The notes: a model not told the origin generated them from the sequence alone. A DNA stretch of 64,000 nt from Impatiens glandulifera (GCF_907164915.1 NC_061867.1:21685202-21749201); one strand, 5' to 3'; counted from the stretch's first letter, positions 1-12,323 are shown. Numbers and translations: made by a program.

Positions 1-584
1 ACCTGTCTATCAAGGAGTTTCCATTCAGCTTCATCCATCTTCTCTGGTTTCTCACTTAAAGGAACATGAAACTTCTTTCCATAGAGATAATCTTCAATCT
101 GTATTCTCTAGAAGGCATAATCTGTCCAATCAAATCTTCCAATCCCATGTCCTATACTGTTCTCATTTGCCATTGTTTCCAATACTCAGATCTAGCCTAG
201 CTGCTCTGATACAAGTTGTTAGGATTTGTATCTCCGAAATCCGACCTGCTTGAAAACAATCTGTAAAAACACAAGAAAGAAGAACACAAGAACACACAAA
301 TTTATAGTGGTTCACTCAAATTGAGCTACATCCACTTCAGCCACCACCAGATTTACTATGAAGAAGAAGAAGGAATACAAAGTTTTTGCCTCACACTTTA
401 TCTCTCTAGAATTCTGTCTTCCACTATGTAAACCCTTAATAATCACATATTTATAGGGTAAACATTCAGGTAATAAACCTAAATAACTTTGGTCAGGCCC
501 AAGCCCAAAACCAAAAAAGAAAACTCAATAAACTCTAATTAACAATGTAGAGTTTATTATAAGTGTAGGATCCATAACTCAACA
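1..584 (-). mobile_element. Ty1-copia element, family B, second copy: 5' LTR and start of gag, cut by the window edge
   Basis: On the minus strand this runs 5' LTR (584 to 217), primer-binding site (about 214-203, complement of a tRNA-Met end, TGTATCAGAGC), then gag from an ATG at 173 to beyond position 1. It matches the complete family-B element at 7584-12323 almost base for base in the same order. The gag frame has a TAG where the related copy has a tryptophan codon, so this copy is dead. To the right of the LTR the CACTA transposase frame resumes at once at 586, so the element was inserted inside that gene. The other end and its target duplication lie outside the window. Confidence 0.9.
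217..584 (-). repeat. Copia family-B LTR (5' LTR of truncated copy)
   Basis: It begins TGTTAGG and ends CTCAACA on the plus strand (TG...CA ends). It aligns end to end with the LTRs at 7584-7948 and 11957-12323, including the purine-rich GAAGAAGAAGAAGG stretch and the ATTTATAGGG block. Confidence 0.9.
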
Positions 585-585
585 A

Positions 586-2956
586 ATTCCAGGTCCAAAG
601 AGTTCGGGAAATGCAATTTGCATTTCTACAGTCATTGATCGAAGAGTTGACTGAACTATGGAATAATGGTGTGAGAACGTTTAATGCACACACTTCACAA
701 TACTTTAATATGCAAGCAACGCTGCTATGGACCATTAACGACTTTCTAGCATACTCAAATTTGTCAGGGTGGAGTACAAAAGGGAAACTCACGTGTCCTT
801 ATTGTAACAAAGACACTATATCATCCCCTCTTCTAGCCTAGCGGCAACAAGAGGTGGATATCCCCCATGCCTCCATGAGGTCTTGGGTTTGAGCCCGTCG
901 GGCGGCAAGTTATGCGCCTAGTTAAATGATTAAGTGTGTTTGCGGGCTATGTGCTTAACCCGCGGGGATTAGTCGCACTCCATAGGAGCAGCGGAACCCA
1001 GCGTTCTAAAAAAAAAAAAAAAAACAAAGACACTATATCTCTTCGATTGGTTAATTGGAAGAAACAATGTTACATGGGTAACCAACGCTTCCTTCCACCA
1101 AACTACAAATACAGGAGGGACAAAAATTCTTTTGATGGTCGAACAGATTATAGAGAGCCCTCAAAAATGTTAACGGGATAAGAAATTTACGAGTAAGAAC
1201 GAGACTAAGAAGGTACCATTCTAACTACAGATCAAAGGAATAAAACTAAGATATATCATGAAACACGGGAAGACAATTGGAACAAACTTAGCATTTTCTT
1301 CAATTTTCCTTATTGGAGATCATTATTATTGAGACGTAATTTGGATGTGATGCATATTGAGAAAAATATTTGTGATAGAGTGTGAGGAACAATGATGAAT
1401 GTGAAAGAGAAGACTAAGGATGGTCCTACAGTCCGAAAAGATTTACAACTCTTGAACATAAAATATTAGTTACATCTTATAGATGTCGAAGGAGTAATTC
1501 ATTATCCAGAAGCCCCTTTCACTTTGTCCTTTGAGAATAAACAACCTCTTTGTAAATTTATGAAGAATCTTAAGTTGCCTGATGACTTTTGCTCAAACAT
1601 TGGCGGTTGTGTGAATTTGCAAAAGAAGAAGATTACGAGATTGAAGAGTTATTATTGTCACATTTTATTAGAATATCTTATTCCTCTAGCAACTCGTGGA
1701 TTGGTTCCAGATGATGTGTATGATGCTATAGTAAATTTGTCTCAGCTCTTTCGTTTGTTGTGTTCCAAAGTGTTGAGTGAATCGGACTTAGAACAATTGT
1801 ACTTGAATATTTTGACGATACTATGCAAATTGGAAATGATTTTTCCACCATCGTTGTTCGACATCATGATGCATCTCTCGATACACTTGTCACTTGAGGC
1901 TATACTTGGGGGTCCTGTCCAGTTTCGATGGATGTATCCGATAGAACAATACATGGGTACAATGAAAAGATATTTGCGGAATAAAAATCACTGAGAAGGC
2001 TCAATAAGTGAGACATATCTTGTGAATGAAAGTATTCGTCTATGTGCCAAGTACACAGAAGAAGCTCCTGAACCAAGTTCAATCACGAGTCTTTCAGTAT
2101 TTTCATCGTTAGAAGAACTATCCAATAGAACAATATACTACTTGGATTATTGCGATCGAGATATGCCTCATTCATACATCTTGAAAATTTTCCCTAAAGC
2201 AGAACCATTTTACATGTATGATTTCATATTGCTATGCTAGTACAAATTATTAGCATTAAAAGATATGATTTTAGAATTTAATATTCTGAACACACGTGCA
2301 GCAAGTATGTGCAAGATTGCAATAACATGGAGTCCCGTGGAAAAATTCCCCCAACGTATGCTAGCTATTTTAAGCATAGAGTGAGTAAATACCAGAACCA
2401 TGCATATCTGATAACTTTAAATTGATTCTACAATTTACGAATAATTTAACTTGAGTCTTAATTTACGTATATAGGTCACCCAATTAACAGATGATGGAGA
2501 TATATCAAGAGACCTTAAGATCTTAAGCTCCGGTCCAAATATGTACTCATTTAGTTTTGTTTGGTGTAAAATAAATGGATACAAATTATGTACAGAAAAA
2601 CACGACGAAGGTGTAACCACTCAAAACAATAGAGTTGTTGTTGTAGACAACAATGGATCAGATATTCTATCATACTACGGATTTTTAACGGACATAATTC
2701 AAGTACAATAATTTTCTCTAAGAAGGGTTGTCCTCTTTAAGTGTCAGTGGTTGATGCACATTCTGGGGAACGTGGAGTGAAAGTGGATAAATATGGCTTC
2801 AAAAGTATAAATGTCAACCGACTTTTAAAAACCCAAATGCAGGAACCTTATATTTTGGCGAGTCAAGAAAAACAAGTATTCTACGCCCCTAATATGGCAT
2901 CACGACCCAGTTGGAAGATTGTGACAAAAATAAATCCACGTTTTACAAATATCTAG
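586..2956 (+). pseudogene. TNP2-like CACTA transposase, broken
   Basis: Translation in shifting frames gives the TNP2 order. An IPGPKSSGN block lies at 586-612, then ELW...ALLWTINDF and GWSTKGKLTCPYCNKDT up to 822. After the SINE comes a KDTISLRL...FFDGRTDYREP-like block (about 1023-1180), then DVMHIEKNICD (about 1340-1380). The DUF4218 region contains GGPVQFRWMYPIEQYMGTMKRYLRNK (in part; about 1900-1990). The C-terminal DUF4216-like part has YYGFLTDII (about 2670) and EPYILASQEKQVFYA (about 2850-2890). Frame changes near 630, and stops near 1380 and 1990, disable it. In autonomous elements this enzyme cuts at the CACTA termini. The 2240-2450 stretch may be a decayed intron. Identity is strong; exact exon limits are not. 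Confidence 0.85.
823..1022 (+). mobile_element. tRNA-derived SINE inside the CACTA transposase gene
   Basis: The element has a polymerase III box A (TAGCCTAGCGG, 834-844) and box B (GGTTTGAGCCC, 886-896), then a non-tRNA body ending GCGTTCT and an A-tail of about 17. It is flanked by an exact 17-bp target duplication, AACAAAGACACTATATC, at 806-822 and 1023-1039. Removing one copy restores the transposase reading order. A second member lies at 19324-19510. SINEs are copied by LINE enzymes; none is seen here. Confidence 0.92.
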
Positions 2957-3433
2957 TTAATAATAGATTAGTGTTTTACCTTAAACTTCACATCATATTG
3001 ATTTCATACTAATAAATATTATCATACTATCTTTGTTAACAGGTACGTACAATGCCGCAAGAAATTTCATGAAGACATTCAAGAGGCTGATTTCACATGT
3101 AGGCGACCTTACAACCCGAGGGGGGGGTCTTCAGGGAGTCGAGGAGAGCATTTAGGGGACCCGGTGTTGCCTTCAAGGGGTCAGGTATTAAATCATGTCT
3201 CAATATCTTCTTTTATACCAAACCAGCCACAAGAAGAGGAAGATATTGATGATTTCATTGAAAGTACGTTTCCGGGGGCAGAGCAGGATCAGGAGGTTGA
3301 GGAGGCTGAGCATGAGTAGGAGCATCATGAGGATGACCAGTCCACTCCGGACACTGCTGGTACCGGAAATTTTTATAAATATTTATTTTTTATAATATTT
3401 TTGACATAATAATATTAATTTGCTTCTTTTACA

Positions 3434-4720
3434 AGTTCTTCCTCCATGCGTAGACGGGGTCGGAACAAGAATATCGAGTTTGCTAAAAGGGCTCAAGGAT
3501 CCAAAGTGAAACTGACTTTCAGAGACATGGATGGGAGCCAAATGGTGATGCGAGGTGTATGTGGTCTCGGCATGTGGGGTCGATGGTGCGGGAACCCCAA
3601 CTCATCTCACATTGCCAATTAAAGTGGAGAGCTTTGAGTACTGACCAACTCGATTTACTATGGCGTTCTATGACGGTAAGAAATTGAACCTTAATTAACA
3701 TTATAGTCAAGTTTTTATAACATTTGATGGTTTTATTTTTCAGGATCCAATTGAGAAGACATATATGATTATAGATACATTCAGAGAGGCTGGGATGACA
3801 CACGCCAAACAAATATGGGATAGGTGGCACTCCGATTTGAGTCGGGATTACGTCTGGATTCATAACAGAGATGAACTAGTCGTGCTTGCCCATCCACTAC
3901 CATGTTATGATCCAGCAGATTGGGAGTTCCTCTGCAGACACCACTTCTTCACTAAGAATTTCAAGGTACGTATAATTTCAGAATTAAAATCTGTACTAAC
4001 GACATTAGTTGTAACTTCTTCTTTTTTATTTTAAATGCAGAAAAAAAAAAACTTTGTCAATATTGGAAATAGAAAACAAGTGAAGTTTCCGCACCATACA
4101 TGTAGTAAACCATTTTCGCGCGTAGAAGGAGAATTAGTATGTACATTATTCCATTATACCTATTATAAATAATTTAACTAATTTACCGATGAACACTAAA
4201 TTATTTGAACAGACGGTTGAACTCGGATGTCCACTAACTATCATTAAGAGGTTCAGAAAGACTCAAACTCTGAGACCCACAAAAAACAACCCGACCCCGA
4301 CACTAAACTCAATGTCACAAGAGAAGATCGTAAGTTAATAAATAAGTTTATTTGAAAATTTAATAGAACTATACATCTTAAACAATGAAACTTTGAAAAT
4401 GTGTAGGTCGAGATGAAACAAGTGATTAACGACATGCCCGATATCTCGAACTTCGAAGTGACAGAAGGAGTGTTCAGGCCCCAACAAAACAGGACAGTAA
4501 TGGGTATGGGGTCAGGCGTGCGGCGGGGAAATAATTCTCAATGTGGAGGGTCGTCGTTAAGGGAGGAGAACCAACAGCTCCGGACGAGGATCAATGAACT
4601 CGAAAGTAACAGTGACAAAATGCAAGTTGAATTGGAGGAATCTAAACGACAAATTGCATATATATATTATCACAGTTACCGAATCAACCACCACCCCGCC
4701 ACCACCCTCGAGTTAGTACA
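3434..4720 (+). pseudogene. Second CACTA gene (Ptta/En/Spm, Transposase_24 type) with preserved introns
   Basis: The second plus-strand gene of the CACTA element encodes a plant Transposase_24-like product, the class that in En/Spm-type elements acts with TNP2 on the element's ends. Clean phase-0 exons are visible. An exon ends near 3673 at ATGACG|GTAAGA. The others are 3744-3965 (DPIEKTYMI ... FFTKNFK, donor GTACGT), 4041-4136 (lysine-rich, donor GTATGT), 4213-4329 (TVELGCPLTIIKRF, donor GTAAGT) and 4407-about 4712 (acidic to coiled-coil tail, LREENQQLRTRINELES). Each acceptor ends AG. The first exon block (from 3434, MRRRGRNKN..., then MWSRHVGSMVREPQLISH) needs a frame change, so the gene looks recently damaged. 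Its start is not resolved; 3030-3430 may hold an earlier exon. Confidence 0.7.
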
Positions 4721-4984
4721 TTTCAGTAAATGTTTTTTCATGCATTATGTACTTTTTGGATGTCATGGATTAGTTTACCGTGTTTGGAATACTTTTTGGA
4801 TGTGGTTCAGTTTATCGTGTTTAGAGTAATTACTTTTTTAGATTAGTATACTATATTTCGTATTGGATTAAGAATTTTGGAAATGTAATGATTTTTTTGT
4901 TAATGGATTGTATTTTATTTTTTGGTTTGGCTGATAATTAACAGGTTAAGGTTATGCAAAAAAATAAATAAAATAATTAAAAAT

Positions 4985-5502
4985 CTGTAAAGAGGGAATG
5001 CCGAAAGATATAAAGGAATCTGTCGGAAAATCGTAGGTACATAATTCCGACAAATTTATATAAATATGTCAGTAAAGCCCAATACTGATAGATTAGACAA
5101 ATCTGTCGATAAAACCCAATACTGATAGATTTGAATTTATCTGTCGGTAAGCGATATATCTATCGGCATAGATAATACCGAAAGATTATTGGAATCTTTC
5201 GGTAAACCTGTTAACGAAGGATTTTCCATACCTCTTTCAGTAAAGTTATTTCCGAAAAATTTCAATAAATCTTTCACTATTTATCTGAAAAAATATCGAT
5301 AGATCTAACCATATATCTATCGGAAAAAGATATTCTGAAAGATATATATAAATCTCTCGGTATATGTTCTACTGTCGGTTAAGGTGTCTACACCTTTACC
5401 GAAAAGAGAAATTCTGACAGATGCCGACAGTTTAATGACTTGTCGGCAAAGAACCTTTACCGACAGATTTTACTTTCGGTAAAAGGCCCCTTTTTACTAG
5501 TG
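4985..5502 (+). repeat. CACTA subterminal repeat array and right terminal inverted repeat
   Basis: About a dozen degenerate copies of an ~11-bp motif (AATCTGTCGGTAA and its complement) occur in both orientations between 4990 and 5480. They lead into CCGACAGATTTTACTTTCGG and the terminus CTTTTTACTAGTG. In En/Spm elements such repeats bind the element-encoded protein. The next three bases are AAT, the expected position of the 3-bp target duplication. Confidence 0.88.
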
Positions 5503-7149
5503 AATCTACCTGTATTACCTCTCTCTTCATTTAATTATTTTCAAGACAAAATTAATTTGTAAATATTAAACAATTGCATAAGAGGGAGGGAGGGAGATTT
5601 GATGAGAGATTGAATGATAGCCACCTAATAAGATCATGCCTTTTGCTAGTGTGACTCTCATCGCATCATACAAGATGGCTGTTAAGCAATTAAAAACTAT
5701 CATTTTATACATAGTAAAAGTAACTCTTAATTTTAAGAGCTATAACAATCCAACAATTTTAATTAAACTTTTAATTTTGACTACCTTAATTGATTTTGAG
5801 AAAAAACTAGATTCATATTGATTTTTTTAGTAGGATATCAAATTCAAATAAATTCTTAATCATTAAAAATAAATCATTTTTTCTTAGATTTCAAGAATTT
5901 ATAAAGAAAGCACATGAGAAGTCGTTGGTATCATACAATAAATAAGAAATGTTTTTTTTCCTTCACGGGTAAGGAGTCTCTTATCATTGTTCTAACAAAT
6001 AAAAACTGTTAAACCGAGTAGACACTATGAACGTAATAAAATATTCTAATACGTTGGATCACTTTGACTGATACTGCATCGAGCTACCTAAGAAACTTGA
6101 GCTAGTCCAAATAATGATCACCGAAAACTGGAAAACAAAATTCCGAAGTTAATTCAACTGATTCATCCCTCTTTCGTACTCATCCATTTCACAATATCTT
6201 TTAGGAACTAGGACTGAATCTGAAAAAATGATTTCATTCAAAGAATACTGTAAGCATAATCAAAAGCTACAATCCAAGAGTATTAAAATGAAAGAGCATG
6301 ACATGGTGGACCTTGTACACAATTATGCTCAGGATTATTTCAAAAGAAAGTGGTGAAAACAAATGGTGAAGGAAAGAGTAGCCCTACCTCCATAAATACA
6401 TGATCACTGGAAAATCACAATTTGTCACTCTTTAGGTAGCAACTGGCAGCTAATGTAGAGGTTGTTCCTTTATTGTTTTCTTTCTCATTGCGTAATGGCA
6501 AATATATATAGGTGTGTTTTATATATTGAGTTTAACATTTTATTTTTTAATTTAAGAAGGACCTCACAATCATTATGTTAAGTTTGAAATTATAACTTAG
6601 CTTTCTGAGTTCTTTATTTCAAAAATGGGTTCTTGATTGTGGGATCATGTTTGAAATTCTGTAATTAAGCGCAGCAGAAGTAGTATGAGAAGAGAATTCA
6701 AGGTTAGAGGAAAGAAGAAACAAAGACGAGAAGAGAATACTGCTAGAATATACCTAACAGTCCAAAATAGAGGTTCAAGACCGAGAATATAATTAAGAGT
6801 AAGAAATTTCTCAAAACTTTCATTCATACGAAAAAGGGGGTGGGCATCATCATATATAGCGGTTGAATTACCGATGAGTAGTTGGTTACAATTTTGTTAC
6901 AACAACTTTTAGGGACTTAATCAACAATCAGTTTTGTGGGAAATAGAAAAACAGAATTAAAATATTATTATGCTACGAAGACAGAATTTCCGACCGAGTC
7001 TCTAGCCCAAGTGTTCCATAGGACCGTGGAAGGTGTTGTTTCTTATTCGTGGACCGTAACACATTAACTTGACATTAAAACAAGTTAATAATTAAGTTTT
7101 CAAAAAGTTATAACATAGAAGACAAAGTTTAATTAGTAATACATAGTTA
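5503..7149. other. Unassigned AT-rich sequence
   Basis: No gene is supported. Short open frames at 5636-5821 and on the minus strand at 6645-6827 have no recognisable motif. The stretch at 6640-7060 has LTR-like composition, but I could not find matching ends. Confidence 0.5.
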
Positions 7150-7368
7150 GCCATGCAATTATTGCAATTATTGCAATTTTAATTAAATAGTTATTAGACG
7201 GTTAGATATATTATTTTATTATCTTTATTAGTATTTAAGGGTATTTTAGTCTATTAATACTTAAGGGTATTTCAGTCTATTGTAATCATGAACTATATAA
7301 ACTTTTTCATTACATTTAGTTTATTTACGTTTGTTAATAAGAAACCTAGCTTTCTCTTTCTTTTATCA
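7150..7368 (+). repeat. Probable 5' LTR of copia element C
   Basis: The right edge is set by the primer-binding site TGGTATCAGAGC at 7369-7380, directly after ...TTTTATCA. A TATA-like ACTATATAAA lies at 7289-7298. Two short direct repeats of TTAAGGGTATTT occur inside. The left edge is a guess, because no second LTR of this type is present in the window. Confidence 0.5.
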
Positions 7369-7380
7369 TGGTATCAGAGC
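7369..7380 (+). other. Primer-binding site of copia element C
   Basis: TGGTATCAGAGC is complementary to the 3' end of initiator methionine tRNA, the usual primer for plant Ty1-copia elements. It lies one base after the inferred LTR end. Confidence 0.85.
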
Positions 7381-7583
7381 CTCCATTTATGGATTCTCTT
7401 TGTTCAACCTAAAACTTCAATCTACAGCTTCCGATCTGGATTTGGTGTTGAAGTATGCAATCGTCAACGATATTCTTTTGATTTCGCTTCCTTTTGATTA
7501 GTTAGATTGTTTAGAGATTTTTCTTCGTGTCGCGTTGTGCCGCATCGTGCCATTTCGTTCTATATTCGTGCCTCTGTATTTGT

Positions 7584-7948
7584 TGTTAGGATTTGTATCT
7601 CCCAAATCCGACCAGCTTGAAACAATCTGTAAAGACGCAAGAAAGAAGAACACAAGAAGACACAGATTTATAGTGGTTCACTCAAATTGAGCTATGTCTA
7701 TTTCAGCCGCCACCAGATTTCACTATGAAGAAGAAGAAGGAATACAGAGTTTTTGCCTCACATTTTATCTCTCTAGAATTATGTCTCACTTGTGTAAACC
7801 TTAATAATCACATATTTATAGGGTAAACATTTAGGTAATAAACATAAATAACTACTGGTCAGGCCCAAGCTCAAAACCAAATACAAATTCAATAAACTCT
7901 AATTAATAATGTAGAGTTTATTATAAGTGTAGGCTCCATAACTCAACA
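7584..7948 (-). repeat. 3' LTR of family-B copia element
   Basis: On the plus strand it reads TGTTAGGATTTG to CATAACTCAACA (TG...CA). It is flanked outside by TTTGT and inside by the complement of the polypurine tract. It is colinear with 11957-12323. Confidence 0.95.
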
Positions 7949-8010
7949 ATCTCCCACATGGAGACTAACTTCATCATCTCTCGATCGGTAGCGGTTTTCC
8001 ATCCGGTGTC

Positions 8011-11000
8011 TTAACGAAGAAGACCAACTGATGTTGCACACAACTTTAATTTCTCATTTGTCACAGCTTTCGTCAACATATCAGTTGGATTCTCACTCCC
8101 GAGAATCTTCTTAAGAGCGAATACTACATCTTGTAAAGTTGACCGGATGAAATGATAACGAACCTGTATATGCTTCGTCCTGTCATGATAAATAGGATTT
8201 TTTCCAAATGAATGGCACTCTAACTGTCGCATCGTAACACATCCCTCGTAGTTTTGACCCAATTCTCGCAAAAAGGGTTGTAACCACATCATCTCTTTTG
8301 TAGCCTCTATCATAGTAACATACTCTATCTCACAATTAGAAAGAGCAACAATTTTTGCAATTTTGAAACTCAATTGATTGCAGTATCTTCCAGAGTATAA
8401 ATGTACCCTATTATGCTCTTCCTACCATCAACATCACCACCATTGTCAGCATCAATATATCCTTCTAAACCCATATTAGACTTTCAAAAACACAAAGAGA
8501 GACCCGTACTTTCTTTTAAGTATCGTAGTATCCACTTTACTACATCTCCATCTTGTATACTCGGGTTGCTCATGAATCTGCTAACAACTCCCATTGCATG
8601 TGATATGTTTGGTCTTATACAAACCATCGCATACATAATACAACTAATGGCAGAGGCATATGGAACAATGTTCATGTAATTTTTCTCCTCCTCTGTTGAA
8701 GGCGACTGATCTTTAGATAGTCTGGAATTACTAGCTAAGTGTGTAGTAACTGGTTTGCATCATACAAGTTGAATCTGCTAAAATCATTCTTCACATATTT
8801 TTCTTTTAAAATCTTGAGAACTTCTTCATCCCTGAAAATTCTCATCCAAAGGATTTGTTTTGCAGAACCCAAATCCTTCATTGCAAACTTTTCAGACAAA
8901 TCTTTCTTGAGCTTGTTAATCTCATACAAGTTTGCTCCAGCAATCAACATGTCATCAACGTAGAGTAGCAGAATAATGTACGATTTATCAAACCTCTTGA
9001 TATAGCAGCAATGATTAGTTTCACACCTCATAAAATTGTTAGTTTTCATGAAACTATCGAACTTTTTGTACCATTATCTTTGAGCCTGTTTCAAACCATA
9101 TAGATTTTTATGAAGCTTACACACAAGCTCATCTTTTCCTTTGATTTCAAAATCCTTCTAGTTGTCACATGTAAATCTCTTCATCTAAATCACCATAAAG
9201 AAAAGCATTTTTGACATCTATTTGTCGAAGATGAAAGTATTCTTTCACAACCAAACTCAAAATAGTTTTGATTGTCATCAATTTAACTATAGAGAGAAGA
9301 TTTCATTATAGTCAATGCCTTCTTTCTGTTGAAATCCTTTCACAACCAATATTTCCTTGTACCTCATGATTTTATCATTTTCTTCATTAATCCTGAAGAT
9401 CAATTTGTTATGAAGTGATTTCTTTCCCTTTGGTAGCTTAGTGAGCTCCCATGTCTGATTCAATATTAAAGAGTCCATCTCATCTTTCATCGCAGACTCC
9501 CACTTAACTGATTTATCAGATTGTATTGCTTCCTCATAGTATTTAGGTTCACCTCTATCTGTCAACAAGATATAGTTCAGAGATGGAGACCACCTCTCAA
9601 TTGGTTTTCGATTCCTTGACGATCTTCTCAATTGTATAACATGTGTTTGTTGATTTACCTCTAGGACCACGTTCTCAACGATTTCATCTTTAACAACACA
9701 TTGTTCTTCTTCGACAGTCGGTATATATCCAGCTGAAAATTCTCTCAAATCAATTGTACTAGTCTCTTCCAACTTGGAATCACCATTTGATGTCTTCCCA
9801 ACACAATCTTGTAGAGAACCTGTTCATTGAAGATGACATTTCTGCTACGAATTATCTTCCGATTTTGATTATCCTAGAAACGATAACCAAACTCGATATC
9901 ACCATAACCAATGAAAAAATATTTATTAGACTTTGGATCAAACTTTCTTCTATCATATTCATTAATATGAATATATGATAAACAACTAAATATTTTCAAA
10001 TAAGAAAGGTTTACCTTTTTAGTGCTCTAGGCTTCTTCAAGAATTATGAATTCAAGAGGTACAAAGGGTCCCCTATTTATCAAATAGGCAGCAGTATTGA
10101 TAGCTTCTACCCTGAAGGTTTTAGACAGCACTGCATGCAATCTCATGCTTCTAGCACGCTCGTTCAATGTTCAATTCATTCGTTTAGCTACTTCATTCTC
10201 TTAAGGCGTTTGGGGAACAGTCTTCACCATACTGATCCCATTCACATCACAATACTCTTTGAAATTTGAATTGATATATTCACCTCCATTGACGGATCTC
10301 AAGCACTTAACTTTCTGATTTGTTTCATTTTCAACCAAAGCTTTCCAATTCTTGAAAATAGCAAATATTTCTGACTTGTGCTTCATAAAATATACCTATA
10401 CCTTTTTGTCTAATCATCTATAAATGTAACGTAGTATTGTGATCCGCCAATAAAAGAAACAAGTGCAGGTCCCCACACATCAGTGTGTACCAACTCTAGC
10501 CTTTCTTTCTTGATCTCCTTCCCAATCTTTAAGAAACTCACCCGTTTCTATTCTCCAATAATGTAATTTTCACATAACTGATGTTCAACAGATTTCAATT
10601 CTGGAATCTGTCCATTCTTCAAAAGAATTTTCATCTTTTTTCGCTCATATGGCCTAACCTGCAATGCCACAGCTCATTGTTCTTCGAGTCATTAACTACA
10701 GCAGCAACTATTTTCTCTACAAGTTGAAGTCGTGTATAATATTCCAGTTTTATGACCTCAAGCAACAACAATTGCTCCTTTAGTCACCTTCCACGTACCA
10801 TTTCCACAACTGAAATTGTGACCTTCTTCATCAAGTTGTGTAATAGAAATCAGATTACGCATTAAACCTGAAATGTATCTCACCTTATTAATCTTCCAAA
10901 TAGAACCATTTGTCATCTTCAATTTGATGTCCCCCATGCTAACAATATTCAGTGGCTCACCATCTGCAAGATATACTTTCCCACAGTTTCCATCCACATA

Positions 11001-11180
11001 ATTCTCCATTAATTCTTTGTGAGAAGTGGTGTGGAAAGACGCTCCTGAGTCTAAAACTAATGAATCTATCGAACTATCAATAGACAGAAGTAACACATCA
11101 GTGGCAGTTTCTGTAACAACGTTGGCTACATCATTTTTATCATCAATGTTTCTCTTCAGTGTTTTGCAATTCCTCTTCAT
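8011..11180 (-). pseudogene. Family-B copia pol: protease, integrase, reverse transcriptase, RNase H, broken
   Basis: Reading the minus strand from 11180: the aspartic protease region has LDSGASFH (about 11060-11030) and runs on to the pre-integrase part. Next comes an integrase piece (10386-10201) with VKCLRSVNGGEY. Reverse transcriptase starts near 9772 with RRSSRNRKP, then VVKGFQQKEGIDYNEIF, and its catalytic YVDD appears as LLLYVDDMLIAG (about 8965-8930). RNase H (8373-8011) has the SNCEIEYVTMIEATKE and DRTKHIQVRYHFIR blocks. Frameshifts and stops separate these pieces, so no polyprotein can be made. The order integrase before reverse transcriptase defines copia rather than gypsy. Confidence 0.88.
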
Positions 11181-11181
11181 A

Positions 11182-11922
11182 TGACCTTGTTTACCACAAT
11201 TCTAGCATTATAAATGTCCACCCAAACTTGGAATGACTCCTCTTGCTCCTCTACATAGATCTAATTTTACCTCAGTTGAAATTTCTATTATTATCTTTGC
11301 CCCTGATTTCCACATTCAGTGTAGAACCTTTGAACGTTTCACCAGTATCAATTTTACGAACCTCTTCAGCAAGAATATGGTCTTTAACTTCAACAAATTT
11401 CAGTTTAACATTTCCAACTGAATTACTAATTGATACCCTCTTAGGTTCCCAACTATTTGGTAGAGATTTTAACAAAATTAAGGCACTAACTTCATCCCCA
11501 AAATCAATCTCAACAGATAGCAATTGATTCACAATTGTATTGAATTCATTCAAATGAGTAGTGACAGAAGTACCATCAACCATTCTTAAGTAAAAGAGTC
11601 TTTTCATTAAGTGTACCATGTTGTTAGTAGATGGTTTCTCATACATATCAGAAAGAGCTTTCATCAAACACATGGTGGTCTTCTCCTTTGGTACATTGTG
11701 AGCAACTGTCTTGGCGAGCGTCAATCGGAAAAATACCAAAACTTGTCTTTGAAGGAGTTTCCATTCATCTTCATCCATCTTCTCTAGTTTCTCACTAAAA
11801 GGAACATGGAGCTTCTTTCCATAGAGATAATCTTCAATTTGCATTCTCCAGAAGGCATAATCTGTCCCATCGAATCTTTCAATCCCATGTCCTATACTAT
11901 TCTCATTTGTCATCGTTTCCAA
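11182..11922 (-). pseudogene. Family-B copia gag, near-intact N-terminal 216 codons then broken zinc knuckle
   Basis: An ATG at 11922 opens a 216-codon frame to 11272 with the copia gag pattern (FDGTDYAFWRMQIEDYLYG near the start, then a region around MVHLMKRLFYLRM). The CCHC knuckle follows in another frame (CGKQGHMKRNC, about 11205-11170). A TAG takes the place of a tryptophan codon just before it. Gag forms the particle that packages element RNA; this copy could make only the N-terminal part. Confidence 0.85.
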
Positions 11923-11956
11923 TGCTCAGATCTAGCCTAGCTGCTTTGATATCAGT

Positions 11957-12323
11957 TGTTAGGATTTGTATCCCCAAATCCGACTTACTTGAAACAATCT
12001 ATAAAAACGCAAGAAATAAGAACACAAGAAGACACTGATTTATAGTGGTTCACTCAAATTGAGCTACGTCCACTTGAGCCGCCACCAGATTTCACTATGA
12101 AGAAGAAGAAGGAATACAAAATTTTTTCCTCACACTTTATCTCTCTAGAATTAAGCTTCACTTGTGTAAACCCTTAATAATCACATATTTATAGGGTAAA
12201 CATTCAGGTAATAAACCTAAATAACTATTGGTCAGGCCCAAGCCCTCAAAACTAAATACAAACCCAATAAACTCTAAATAACAATGTAGAGTTTATTATA
12301 AGTGTAGGCTCCATAACTCAACA
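11957..12323 (-). repeat. 5' LTR of family-B copia element
   Basis: It runs TGTTAGGATTTG to CATAACTCAACA and is followed by the TTTGT target duplication. The complement of a methionine tRNA primer site (TGATATCAAAGC, one base off the usual TGGTATCAGAGC core in two places) lies at 11943-11954. Confidence 0.95.

Larger units (their letters stand above)
585..5502 (+). mobile_element. CACTA (En/Spm) DNA transposon, 3' two-thirds, with nested insertions
   Basis: The right terminus is the complement of CACTAGTAAAAAG, ending at 5502. Ahead of it lie about 500 bp of subterminal repeats built on TCTGTCGG/CCGACAGA. Upstream are two plus-strand genes in the usual CACTA order: a TNP2-type transposase and a second gene of the Ptta/En/Spm (Transposase_24) type. 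The left end is hidden because family-B copia lies at 1-584. A SINE interrupts the transposase. Stops and frameshifts in both genes make the element defective. Confidence 0.9.
7584..12323 (-). mobile_element. Complete Ty1-copia element, family B (4.7 kb), nested in element C
   Basis: LTRs at 7584-7948 and 11957-12323 flank a minus-strand internal region in the order gag, protease, integrase, reverse transcriptase, RNase H. The target duplication TTTGT is exact at 7579-7583 and 12324-12328. The polypurine tract is the complement of 7949-7961 (ATGTGGGAGAT), and the primer-binding site is the complement of 11943-11954. The LTRs differ at roughly 7-8 percent of sites by eye, so the insertion is not recent. 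Coding regions contain many stops. A second copy starts at 1-584. Confidence 0.95.

Noticed and set aside
5503..5505. AAT as proven CACTA target duplication
   Set aside because: The left end is outside the window, so the matching triplet cannot be checked.
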